A stretch of DNA of 64,000 nt from assembly GCF_001045445.1 (NCBI RefSeq), contig NZ_LFNF01000005.1, positions 186,001 to 250,000 on the forward strand, given 5' to 3'. This document shows, in pieces, positions 8,564 to 16,545 of this stretch. This DNA is from Chryseobacterium sp. BLS98. GTDB lineage: Bacteria > Bacteroidota > Bacteroidia > Flavobacteriales > Weeksellaceae. Numbering within the stretch: the first letter of the stretch is position 1; every line of letters begins with the position of its first letter. A model generated the notes under the pieces. It ran no database searches. It saw nothing but the letters and a program-made list of their open reading frames with translations, and had not been told where the DNA came from. Position numbers and translations under genes: made by a program.

Positions 8564-9751
8564 TTAGCTATGTTTACATGCAGATGCTACATGTTTCAAT
8601 TGTTTTGCTTCCTCATTTTCCGTAATATTTTTCGGAAAAGTCACAAAGCTCAGAATAAATGTCACTGTCAAAAGTAAAACACTCACCCATAAAACATACT
8701 GAACTCCGTAATAGGCACTTACTATCCCGCCAAGAAATGCACCTAAGGAAGTTCCAATGTTAAAAGATGAAGTCAATAAACTGTTAACAAATTCCAGTGC
8801 ATGATGCGGAACAGATTGTGTAGTCCGGATATTTGAAACCAGAAATCCTCCGGTATGGATCATTCCCCAAAAGGATATGATGATGACCATGGGCATAAAT
8901 ATTCCCCCAAGGTAATAAGCTAGAATCTGCACTGTTACTAAGAGAATTAAAAACAGTCTTGCTGTCATGAGCACATTGCGATTCAAAGCAATTCCCATAA
9001 GCCAATTCCCTAAAGTTCCCATACCACCGAAAAGGAGGAGCATCATACTGATCTGGGCACCATCCATCTTTGTAACCTGTTCAAGGAAAGCAGTCAGGTA
9101 GGTATAGCTGGCAAACATCGCTGCCAGTGTGGTAATGCTAGAAATCAGATTGAGCCACAAAAGAGGGCTTTTCAATATGGCTAACTGATTCTGTGTGGAT
9201 TTTGTGTGATTTGCCGGAATAGAGGGGATGAAGAGCAACAGGCCGATAAAGGCAATCAAACTTATGGCACTGCTAATAAAAAATGATGCCTGCCAATGAT
9301 GGAAGAGGTCCACAGCATAGGTCGTTAAGGGAATACCGAACACTGTGGCTAAGCTTAATCCCAACATTACGGTAGATACCCCTTTTGCTCCTTTTTCTTT
9401 GAATGCAATGGCAATAGAAATATTCCAGAACAGAGGATGCAATATCGCCGGTAATATCCGGGCGATCATAAGCGTCGTGAAATTGGTGGAAAACGCAGAA
9501 ATTAAGTTAGAAAGAACAAATATACTCATGACCAGGCACAGCAATAACTTTCGGTTTACTTTGGTGGTAAATGAAGTAATAAAGGGGGAAGAAATGGCTA
9601 CAGTAATCGCAAAGGCACTAAGCAGCCATCCCGCGGTATCGATTGATACACTGAACTGCCGGCTAATAGTGGGCAGGATACCAACTATCCCAAATTCAGT
9701 GGTAATAATGCCAAAAGCCCCCAGTGCCAGGACATAGATTGATGTTTTCAT
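8564..9751 (-). CDS. MFS transporter (AraJ/sugar-efflux-like)
   Basis: The 395-residue protein has 12 predicted membrane spans and begins with the drug:H+ antiporter-1 style N-terminus (ALGAFGIITTEFGIVGILP, then DTAGWLLSAFAI). Motif A-like sequence TTKVNRKLLL lies in the first cytoplasmic loop. The family exports sugars, arabinose-type compounds or drugs. It is divergent from an AraC regulator with a 64-bp gap, the usual layout of a locally regulated efflux gene. Substrate is not predictable. Confidence 0.9.
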   Translation of the reverse strand: MKTSIYVLALGAFGIITTEFGIVGILPTISRQFSVSIDTAGWLLSAFAITVAISSPFITSFTTKVNRKLLLCLVMSIFVLSNLISAFSTNFTTLMIARILPAILHPLFWNISIAIAFKEKGAKGVSTVMLGLSLATVFGIPLTTYAVDLFHHWQASFFISSAISLIAFIGLLLFIPSIPANHTKSTQNQLAILKSPLLWLNLISSITTLAAMFASYTYLTAFLEQVTKMDGAQISMMLLLFGGMGTLGNWLMGIALNRNVLMTARLFLILLVTVQILAYYLGGIFMPMVIIISFWGMIHTGGFLVSNIRTTQSVPHHALEFVNSLLTSSFNIGTSLGAFLGGIVSAYYGVQYVLWVSVLLLTVTFILSFVTFPKNITENEEAKQLKHVASACKHS

Positions 9752-9815
9752 GAATGCTTACAATTTTGATGTAGCAAATTTGAACAGAAAAATTTAAAAA
9801 AATCAGTATATTTTA

Positions 9816-10685
9816 ATGATAAATGGGTATTTTTATGCTATGAAAAGAGAAAATATAGATCAATTGGTAAAGGTAGAGTACCGTCAGGCCGCGAACTGTT
9901 CCTTAAAAGACAACCAATTCTCCTTTTTTCAGATTGTCTATGTCATTTCAGGAAAAGGATTTCTTAAGATCAATAACAATATGGGCTCTTACAATGAAGG
10001 AAGTCTTATTCTCCTGACCCCTAATGACCAGCATTATTTGGAAATTGTTGAAAAAACAGATCTTTTGCTCGTGAAGTTCAGTGAACGGTATGTAAAAGAG
10101 TATAAGTGGAATAGTATTAATTCGATGGAGTGCCTGTTATATGGTGCTTCCTTTCTGTCTGGATGTATTTTACAAAATAAGCCGGACATCATTTTGGTTG
10201 ATTCAATCGTAACCTCCTTGCTCCATGGTCTGAATCATCCTGATCTCTACCATGAAGAACTGACTCTGCATTATGTGAATGCATTGATCGTGATAGCAGC
10301 CAGAAATATTTCAAAGATGAGAGCGGAGAATGTAGCTTCCAATGCTGATAAAAGAGTATTGGATATCATTAATTATATCCAGGGAAATATCCATGATCCG
10401 GCATTGTTGAAGGTTTCTGCGATATCTCAGAAATTCGGATTTTCTGAAAGCTATCTTGGGAGTTACTTTAAAAAGCAATGTGGAGAAACCATACAGCATT
10501 TTATATTGAATTATAAAATGAGATTGATCGAGCATCGGCTTCTTTTCAGTGATATGCGGATCAATGAAATTGTAACTGAATTTGGTTTTTCAGATGAAAG
10601 CCATCTGAATAAGTTTTTTAAAAAGCAGCATAATATGAGCTTGACGGAATTTAAAAAGACAAAAGGGCTTAAATCCATGAATTAA
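9816..10685 (+). CDS. AraC family transcriptional regulator
   Basis: The 289-residue protein has an N-terminal cupin-like sensing part (QIVYVISGKGFLKINNN, LLTPNDQHYLEIV) and a C-terminal double HTH (about 180-285; ISQKFGFSESYLGSYFKKQ and VTEFGFSDESHLNKFFKKQ). It probably controls the divergent MFS gene. The first ATG (9816) is used; an in-frame ATG at 9840, giving MKRENIDQLV, is an equally reasonable start because TATATTTT at about 9807 would otherwise place transcription start almost at the first ATG. Confidence 0.9.
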   Translation: MINGYFYAMKRENIDQLVKVEYRQAANCSLKDNQFSFFQIVYVISGKGFLKINNNMGSYNEGSLILLTPNDQHYLEIVEKTDLLLVKFSERYVKEYKWNSINSMECLLYGASFLSGCILQNKPDIILVDSIVTSLLHGLNHPDLYHEELTLHYVNALIVIAARNISKMRAENVASNADKRVLDIINYIQGNIHDPALLKVSAISQKFGFSESYLGSYFKKQCGETIQHFILNYKMRLIEHRLLFSDMRINEIVTEFGFSDESHLNKFFKKQHNMSLTEFKKTKGLKSMN

Positions 10686-11492
10686 ATACTTTATTAAAAA
10701 TTCCAATAGACATGCAATTAATTCATTAATAAATATAGTAATAATTAATAGGAATAAATATTCAATCATGAATTACAATTTAACATAATATAAATTATAG
10801 GATTTATTTAAATCAGCTCATTTTAAGAAAATACCCACCAATTAGGCACAAACTTCTTCTCCAGATGCTATTTTACAACTTTTAAAATTTTTGTTTTGTT
10901 ATACAACGCTCAAGAATCAGAATCTGTAAGTCATACAAAATATTGATCTGAACATCTATGAATAATATTGCACATAAAATCCATTTCCAGGCCTTATATA
11001 GTTTTACGGATTTTTTTTCATCTACAAGCCAGTCTAGCTCGCCAAAATTTTCTGATTTTTTTTTAAACAATACAAACGGCCAGTTCCTATAAAATTCTGA
11101 CCATACAATTTATTCTCTGAAAATAATACTCAGTCAAATAATTAAATATAAATATGCATGAATTTTATAGTCTGCAGCTTTGCTATAAAATTTTGTAAAA
11201 GATTATATCTCTTGTATTACCTCCAGAATATACAGTTTTTATTACAGATCTTTATATTATGTTAAATTGAATAAATTGCCTGTTAGCAAATTTCTGAAAA
11301 TAACTTTATTCTAAACATTAGAACTGCCTATTTCTAGTATTGCAAATCATTCACAAAATTTTCCGGTAAAATCTAAATTTTAATTTTTTCGATATATTCA
11401 GGTTTCCATGCACAATAACCGCTCCCCTGCCTCAAATACAAAGTGCTGATTTTCAGAAGAAAAACTATAGTCAAACACCTATTTCAAAACGG
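10686..11492. other. Long AT-rich intergenic region with a decayed symE relic
   Basis: About 800 bp without a convincing gene. A 62-codon minus-strand frame (10882-11070) with one hydrophobic stretch is present but lacks recognisable features. The right end (about 11375-11450) contains a SymE-like relic listed separately. The rest is AT-rich with no repeat or RNA structure that I could support. Confidence 0.5.
11375..11450 (-). pseudogene. Truncated symE-like toxin relic (left copy)
   Basis: The minus strand encodes, in two frames, NQHFVFEAGE then AVIVHGNLNISKK, which align with VQDCGFEAGD...VAVIVSRNQIILKK of the symE pseudogene at 15741-15955. At DNA level the copies share CACAATAACCGCT and CCCCTGC on the plus strand. 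This copy lacks 7 bp between these blocks, which breaks the frame. The N-terminal half is missing. It is too decayed to make a toxin. Confidence 0.6.
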
Positions 11493-12470
11493 TTACTTAT
11501 CTGCAATATTTTGCTTTTGGATGTATTCACTTGGAGTCATGCCTACAAATTGTTTAAAAGCTTTATTGAAGGTAGATTGGTTGGTAAATCCTGCTTCAGT
11601 ATAAATGTACATAAGGGTTACTTTTTCCAGATTGCTTCTTGAAATCAGGTCTTTTACGTAATTAATTCTATGGGAGTTGATGTAGGTATTGAAGTTAGAA
11701 TATCCCTGTAATCTGATTGATTTTGAAATATAGTTATTGCTGATTTTCAGAATGGTAGATAACATTGAAATATTAAATTCCGGATTAGTAAAGTGTTTAT
11801 TGGTAACTATCTCATTTTCAATTTTTTCAAATAATGGTTTTGCAAAGGGCATTTCTTTTTCATCTACCGTAATAGGAAGTGTGATCCGCTTCCTTTTTTC
11901 TATAATCGAAAGTAGTTCCTGCTCCCTTATTTTATCTTTATAGTAAATGAACAAATAAACAATTACAATATTAAATCCAAAAGTAAGCAGGTCATTATAC
12001 CGAAAAATATTTTCATAAGATTTTACCATAGTATGAAGTGGAGCAATATCACCCGTAAAAATGGCTACAAATGCGATAAACAAGGTATAAACTGAAAAAA
12101 AAGAACCTTCTTTTTTATCAAGAAAAATGTATGCCCCCAGCGGCACAGGAACCAGCCAGCAAAATTGAAAAATAGAATATTTCCAAAAATAAAGGATAAT
12201 AAAATAAATATAAATGGGCGCAACAATAAGATAGCCCCGCACTCTATTTTCTAAAGAAAGTGACGGAAAAAAAGTATTGAATACATATACATGACTTAGC
12301 ACTGCAACAGCCCCACCCAGACAATAATATCCGAACAATTTTTCTTTTACGATGAAAAAGTATATGAATGTGAATAATAATAAAATAACCCCCATCAGAT
12401 AATTATATCTTATGGAAAGCTCTTCTTTCAGCCTCAGGATCTCCTGCTCTCTTAGTACTGTATTATCCAT
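11493..12470 (-). CDS. Membrane-anchored AraC-type regulator
   Basis: The 325-residue protein combines about six N-terminal hydrophobic helices (YNYLMGVILLLFTFIYFF, GGAVAVLSHVYVF, IYFIILYFWKY, FNIVIVYLFIYY; residues 20-180) with a C-terminal AraC double HTH (about 215-318; ISMLSTILKISNNYISKSI, EAGFTNQSTFNKAFKQF). There is no response-regulator or sensor-kinase part. The layout suggests a regulator that senses an envelope signal directly; the signal is unknown. It is divergent from the 12677-14688 genes, which are plausible targets. Confidence 0.88.
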   Translation of the reverse strand: MDNTVLREQEILRLKEELSIRYNYLMGVILLLFTFIYFFIVKEKLFGYYCLGGAVAVLSHVYVFNTFFPSLSLENRVRGYLIVAPIYIYFIILYFWKYSIFQFCWLVPVPLGAYIFLDKKEGSFFSVYTLFIAFVAIFTGDIAPLHTMVKSYENIFRYNDLLTFGFNIVIVYLFIYYKDKIREQELLSIIEKRKRITLPITVDEKEMPFAKPLFEKIENEIVTNKHFTNPEFNISMLSTILKISNNYISKSIRLQGYSNFNTYINSHRINYVKDLISRSNLEKVTLMYIYTEAGFTNQSTFNKAFKQFVGMTPSEYIQKQNIADK

Positions 12471-12655
12471 TTCTTATGGGTTATTTGAGCTTGAACACCA
12501 ATGAAAAATGATTACCAACTTATATAACACACTGAATTCCATGGTTTTAATTTCATTTTCTATTGACTGACAATGATATTGATCAACCTTCAATTTAAAG
12601 TGATTTTTCATTGATGACTAAGGCCTTTTTAGTCTTCAATCTGCATTTATGCATA

Positions 12656-12663
12656 TAATTTTG
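12656..12663 (+). promoter_or_regulatory. Candidate -7 box for the 209-residue unknown gene
   Basis: TAATTTTG fits TAnnTTTG and lies 13 nt upstream of the ATG at 12677. The -33 element is weak. Confidence 0.4.
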
Positions 12664-12676
12664 CTGCGAAATACAA

Positions 12677-13306
12677 ATGATGAAAACTTTCGCAACCATA
12701 AAAAAAAATATTTTAATACATGTTCTCACATTGGGAACTGTATATACTTATGGTATGCTTCCACTCTATAATCATAATCAAATCGAATGTGGCAAAAGTA
12801 ACAAAAAAAACAAGCCGGCTTTAATTTTTGTATCAGAAGGAAATTATATTTTCAATAAAGATCAATTGCATGCTGCTGCAAAAGATTCATTTCCTGTTTC
12901 AATGAAGGCCGAAGAAACAAGAACAGGCAAACCCCTTTTTGTTTCGGAAGAAACCATACTCCATAATCCACAGAATATTTTCATTGGTAAAGAAACGAAG
13001 AGTCAGCTAATAAAGATTATTGCTAAAAAATCATATAAAAAATCTGTTAAAGTAAATAAAAGCGAACCTGCTCAACCCATAAGCCTTTACTTTACATGGA
13101 ATAATGGCCAAAACCACTTTATTCTGGCTTCGGATGGCAAATCCTGCATTTGTTCAACACACAATGATCATCATAAACAGCTGATAAACGCGAACCGTTT
13201 CAGCCTTAATTCTTTTGTTTTTTCAAAAGACGAATTATCAGAGTATAATTCTCATATGGTATCCCATTACCATACAATAATCTTCAGCATCCGTCCTCCG
13301 CCTTAA
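12677..13306 (+). CDS. Unknown protein, possibly exported
   Basis: 209 residues, no family recognised. The N-terminus (MMKTFATIKKNILIHVLTLG...) is basic then hydrophobic and could be a signal anchor. The rest is Lys/Asn/His rich, with a CICSTHNDHHK segment near residue 155 and a His-containing tail ending SIRPPP. The second ATG at 12680 is an alternative start. It is divergent from the membrane AraC regulator and upstream of a QVGINT surface protein, so it may belong to the same module. Confidence 0.65.
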   Translation: MMKTFATIKKNILIHVLTLGTVYTYGMLPLYNHNQIECGKSNKKNKPALIFVSEGNYIFNKDQLHAAAKDSFPVSMKAEETRTGKPLFVSEETILHNPQNIFIGKETKSQLIKIIAKKSYKKSVKVNKSEPAQPISLYFTWNNGQNHFILASDGKSCICSTHNDHHKQLINANRFSLNSFVFSKDELSEYNSHMVSHYHTIIFSIRPPP

Positions 13307-13422
13307 AAAAACAGGTTCCGGAACGCTGGTTAAAAAGTTACGGGCCAACATGTCCATTCAAAAAACAAATAACAACAAAATATAGCATTCTGCTATTCAA
13401 TCCATTTTAAAATAAAAAACAA

Positions 13423-14688
13423 ATGAAAAAAAATATATACACAGCAATAGCCTTGACAGTATCTTCCTTAGCCTTCTCTCAGGTAGGTATTAATACACAA
13501 AATCCACAAGGAATTTTCAATATAGATGGCGCTAAAAATAATGCGGCCACAGGTACTCCTACTGCCACACAATTAGCTGATGACTTTATTGTTACCGCAT
13601 CAGGATCTACAGGTATCGGTGCGGCTCCCGACGCATCTGCTTTGCTGGAGCTAAATGTAAGCCAGTTAGCATCCGGAAAACAAAAAGGTTTTTTAGCACC
13701 AAGAGTCGCTTTGACGGCATATAATGATGCAACTACAATCCCAAGTCCTGCAACAGGATTATTAGTATACAATCTTGGAACTCAAGCTTCCTTTACCTTT
13801 AAGGGATATGTATATTGGGACGGCTCCCAATGGAAACTTTTGGATGGGCGCTCACTATATCCGGGTACCATTGGAGCCTTAAGATGTGCCGATGCTAATC
13901 TGAATCCGCTGACTTATACAGCCGGAACTCCATATAATGGGGTAATGACTGTGCCTTATACCGGAGGAAACGGAGGAATATACGGAGCACAAACTATAGG
14001 ACCTGTAAACGGACTTACAGCGACGCTTACACAAGGTAATTTTGCACAAGGTTCCGGTACTTTAAACTATACAATCTCCGGAACTCCAACGGTATCCAGT
14101 CCCATTACCACAACATTCCCTCTTTCAATCGGAGGACAGAGCTGTAGTGCTACAGTGGGTCTTGGAAAAGTACTTGCTCCCGGAGAGTATCAGTTCTTTA
14201 CTTATACAGTCCCAGCAACATATGTTGGATTATTGAGCACTTATATCGGAGGTAGTTATGATGCTATTTTAGGACAAAAGGTAAGACTGGATTGTAATTT
14301 TACCAGCAGTTCTAATGCAGGTTCCGGTGCAGTTACCTACAACCCTCGTTTGGTCAATATCTCTACTTCTAACATTAAATTGTGGTATGCAGCACTATCG
14401 AGTGTGGACCGTTTCCGCCGTTCGAATGTTTTATTAGCTCCCGGAGGGTATATGGAGACTGATAACGGAATTTATCTTAACTGGGGAGACAATATGAATA
14501 GCAGTTCAGTTCCTGTATTAGCGACCAGCTCCAGTGATGATTCCCAGGAAATAGAAACAGTGGACTTAATTGTAGATGGAATCTGGTACAGAATAATCGT
14601 TTTTGTTTCTGTAGATAACCTGAACGATACGGATCCTACCAACAATATCCGACGTGTCTTTATGACAGCACAAAGAATGTCAAGTTAA
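13423..14688 (+). CDS. Secreted flavobacterial surface protein (QVGINT type)
   Basis: The 421-residue protein has a signal peptide (MKKNIYTAIALTVSSLAFS) followed at once by QVGINTQNPQGIFNIDG, an N-terminal signature shared by many secreted flavobacterial proteins that resemble tail-fibre or adhesin heads. Residues 50-150 include an ASALLELNVSQLASGKQKGF... segment and YVYWDGSQWKLLDG, recurring in this group. The Gly/Thr-rich middle suggests beta structure. A C-terminal T9SS sorting domain is not evident. Its function is probably cell-surface adhesion or structure, by inference. A long-stem hairpin follows the stop. Confidence 0.8.
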   Translation: MKKNIYTAIALTVSSLAFSQVGINTQNPQGIFNIDGAKNNAATGTPTATQLADDFIVTASGSTGIGAAPDASALLELNVSQLASGKQKGFLAPRVALTAYNDATTIPSPATGLLVYNLGTQASFTFKGYVYWDGSQWKLLDGRSLYPGTIGALRCADANLNPLTYTAGTPYNGVMTVPYTGGNGGIYGAQTIGPVNGLTATLTQGNFAQGSGTLNYTISGTPTVSSPITTTFPLSIGGQSCSATVGLGKVLAPGEYQFFTYTVPATYVGLLSTYIGGSYDAILGQKVRLDCNFTSSSNAGSGAVTYNPRLVNISTSNIKLWYAALSSVDRFRRSNVLLAPGGYMETDNGIYLNWGDNMNSSSVPVLATSSSDDSQEIETVDLIVDGIWYRIIVFVSVDNLNDTDPTNNIRRVFMTAQRMSS

Positions 14689-14700
14689 ATGATTAATAGA

Positions 14701-14759
14701 ATGCCCCCATTTCTACTCTTAAAAATACACAAATGATGGGAAAGAATCAATGGGGGCAT
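14701..14759 (+). terminator. Hairpin after the surface-protein gene
   Basis: Exact 11-bp arms ATGCCCCCATT (14701-14711) and AATGGGGGCAT (14749-14759), separated by 37 nt and followed by CTTTTATT. The position 12 nt past the stop codon at 14688 fits a terminator, although the loop is unusually long. Confidence 0.6.
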
Positions 14760-14801
14760 CTTTTATTCATAAAAAGAATTTAATTACAAAACTATAAAAC
14801 T

Positions 14802-14873
14802 AACCAGGCAGCTGTTCATTTTTATTATTAAGCTTATATGACTTTTTCATTATCTGCATTTTGCTGCCTGGTT
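14802..14873 (+). repeat. Second long-loop inverted repeat upstream of HTH gene
   Basis: Exact arms AACCAGGCAGC (14802-14812) and GCTGCCTGGTT (14863-14873) enclose 50 nt. The 3' arm is followed by TTCTTTCT and ends 47 nt before the ATG at 14921. It may be a terminator-like attenuator in the leader of the HTH gene or a remnant of an element end. Confidence 0.5.
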
Positions 14874-14920
14874 TTCTTTCTAAGAAGAAAAATAAATCTA
14901 AAATATCTAAAAACACAAAT

Positions 14921-15343
14921 ATGAATTTCAAAGACATTCATATCGGACAAATGATTGAACAAAAAATTATAGAAAGCAAAATAGATTCACAACGCGTATG
15001 TAATTTTTTGAAATGTACCGAAGAAGAAATTAAACAAATGTATCGGGAAAAGGTCCTTGATACGGAGACCTTATTGAAATGGAGCAAGTTACTGGAATAT
15101 GATTTCTTTCGCCTTTATTCGCAGCATCTTATCCTGTACGCACCCCCGGCCGCTAAACACAAGGCAGGAAAAACAAACCTTCCTATGTTCCGTAAAAATA
15201 TATATACCAAAGAAATCATTCATTTCATACTGGAACAGATCAATACAGGAGAGATGGCCAAGATTGATGTGGTAAGAGAATACGGAATTCCAAAAACGAC
15301 ACTTTACAAGTGGCTAATAAAGCATAGAGAACAGGCAGAATAG
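14921..15343 (+). CDS. HTH protein, transposase OrfA-like
   Basis: 140 residues when started at ATG 14921 (MNFKDIHIGQMIEQ); an upstream TTG-initiated extension to 14861 overlaps the hairpin arm and is unlikely. The N-terminal half resembles a small helical DNA-binding or dimerisation unit. The C-terminal half has an HTH of the transposase type (VVREYGIPKTTLYKWLIKHRE). There is no DDE catalytic domain, so it is not a transposase by itself. Pairs of this kind recur in Chryseobacterium next to surface proteins (background knowledge). A regulatory role is inferred. Confidence 0.7.
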   Translation: MNFKDIHIGQMIEQKIIESKIDSQRVCNFLKCTEEEIKQMYREKVLDTETLLKWSKLLEYDFFRLYSQHLILYAPPAAKHKAGKTNLPMFRKNIYTKEIIHFILEQINTGEMAKIDVVREYGIPKTTLYKWLIKHREQAE

Positions 15344-15400
15344 TTTAGTCCACTCTTTTAAATACAACAAATATCGTTGAATCTAATATGATACCCAGCT

Positions 15401-15727
15401 ATGAAAAATCATCCTAACTATAAAAACATTTATTCTGATATTGTAGCCAAGAAATTTCCGCATAAGCAAAAAGAATGTGAAACTTTGCTTAAGATGAACA
15501 GGCTATCGTTTTTGAATATTATTGAGCTGAATACAATAATATTTGGCACATCTGATATACAAACCGAAAACTTTAATCAGAAACACCGTTCTTACCAAAA
15601 ATCTGACATTCTGAAAATATTGGAATACCAGAAAAAAAACAGGCTTAATAATATCCAATTGGCCAATCATTTCAAGCTAAGCCGGAACACCGTTACCAAA
15701 TGGAAGAAAATGTTTTTGGAAAACTAG
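15401..15727 (+). CDS. Small HTH protein paired with the preceding gene
   Basis: 108 residues, 57 bp downstream of the previous HTH gene on the same strand. The C-terminal HTH (NNIQLANHFKLSRNTVTKWKKMF) resembles IS3/OrfA-type helices, while the N-terminal half (LLKMNRLSFLNIIELNTIIFG) is an unassigned helical segment similar in layout to its neighbour. No nuclease domain is present. It is probably a DNA-binding partner of the preceding protein. Confidence 0.68.
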   Translation: MKNHPNYKNIYSDIVAKKFPHKQKECETLLKMNRLSFLNIIELNTIIFGTSDIQTENFNQKHRSYQKSDILKILEYQKKNRLNNIQLANHFKLSRNTVTKWKKMFLEN

Positions 15728-16106
15728 GGCAACCCACAAATTATGCTTTTTTCAATATAATCTGGTTTCTGGACACAATAACCGCTACCCTGTCCCCTGC
15801 TTCAAAACCACAATCCTGAACCCATTTTCCGGCAATCCTTATTTCCGGAAAGAAAACTTCATTGTAGTATGCCCGTGCGAAGGATTACGGAAAACCTTAA
15901 GATTCCGGCTGCGGAAAAGCTTATATTTGTTTTGAGAATTGATCTTTCTTTTCATCACTTGCTGTTTTTTCTGCAAACCAAAGAATATCCAACAGTATAT
16001 TCCAGTTTCTGAAAGGATATTTTATGAGAAATGAAGGATATTTTAGAATATAATTTATTTATCCGGGAGCTTTATTTTTCTCTCCTAAAACTTTATATTT
16101 GTTATT
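15728..16106. other. Gene-poor gap containing the symE pseudogene
   Basis: Besides the symE relic at 15741-15955, the remaining 150 bp up to the XRE gene is AT-rich. It ends CTTTATATTTGTT (16090-16102), whose TATATTTG matches a -7 box a few bases before the ATG at 16107, suggesting a very short or absent leader. Confidence 0.45.
15741..15955 (-). pseudogene. symE: Frameshifted SymE family toxin gene
   Basis: Minus strand from ATG at 15955: a first frame reads MKRKINSQNKYKLF...LKVFRNP. A second frame then reads FARAYYNEVFFPEIRIAGKW, VQDCGFEAGDRVAVIVSRNQ and IILKKA, ending TAA at 15741. PEIRIxGKWxQ...GFxxGxxVxV is the signature of the SymE/AbrB-fold type I toxin family. The two halves are out of frame by one base near 15875-15885 (215 bp instead of a multiple of three), and the second frame has an in-frame TAA before it and no start codon. 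It is therefore broken unless the base is a sequencing error. Confidence 0.75.
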
Positions 16107-16517
16107 ATGACTTACACAGATATGCAAGATAAAAAAATACATCAGGGCCGAAACATCAAACGTTTCCGCGAAATGCTGGGCATCAAACAGGAAGCACTTG
16201 CCCTGGAACTGGGCGACGACTGGAACCAGAAGAAAATTTCCCTTCTTGAACAAAAAGAAACCGTAGAAACAGATATTCTGGCCCAGGTTGCCAAAATCCT
16301 GAAAGTTCCTGCCGAGGCGATTGAGAATTTTGATGAAGAACAGGCGGTGAATATTATTTCTAATACATTTACAAGTAATGATACATCAACTTTAAATGCT
16401 ATTAATGTACAACCTACATTCAATCCTCTTGATAAAATGGTTGAGCTGTATGAGCGTATGCTGGAGCAACAGAAGGAAATGATCGAGAAGCTGGAGAGGT
16501 TGATTGAGAAAGATTAA
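16107..16517 (+). CDS. XRE-family HTH regulator with C-terminal coiled coil
   Basis: 136 residues. An N-terminal lambda-repressor-like HTH (about 12-70; GRNIKRFREMLGIKQEALALEL) is followed by a flexible Asn/Thr-rich linker and a C-terminal amphipathic helix (ELYERMLEQQKEMIEKLERL, 113-132) likely to dimerise. It is 28 bp upstream of the AbiH gene on the same strand and may autoregulate and control it. Similar XRE proteins also occur alone in Chryseobacterium, so the coupling is inferred from spacing. Confidence 0.85.
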   Translation: MTYTDMQDKKIHQGRNIKRFREMLGIKQEALALELGDDWNQKKISLLEQKETVETDILAQVAKILKVPAEAIENFDEEQAVNIISNTFTSNDTSTLNAINVQPTFNPLDKMVELYERMLEQQKEMIEKLERLIEKD

Positions 16518-16545
16518 CTAAACAACTTCACGGAAACTAATAACT

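Noticed and set aside
10882-11070. 62-codon minus-strand frame with one hydrophobic stretch
   Set aside because: No recognisable motif, promoter or neighbour supports it, and AT-rich spacers commonly yield such frames; left as part of the intergenic description.
14921-15727. HTH gene pair as an insertion sequence
   Set aside because: Both proteins have only HTH parts with no DDE or HUH catalytic domain, and no terminal inverted repeats or target duplication could be fixed.
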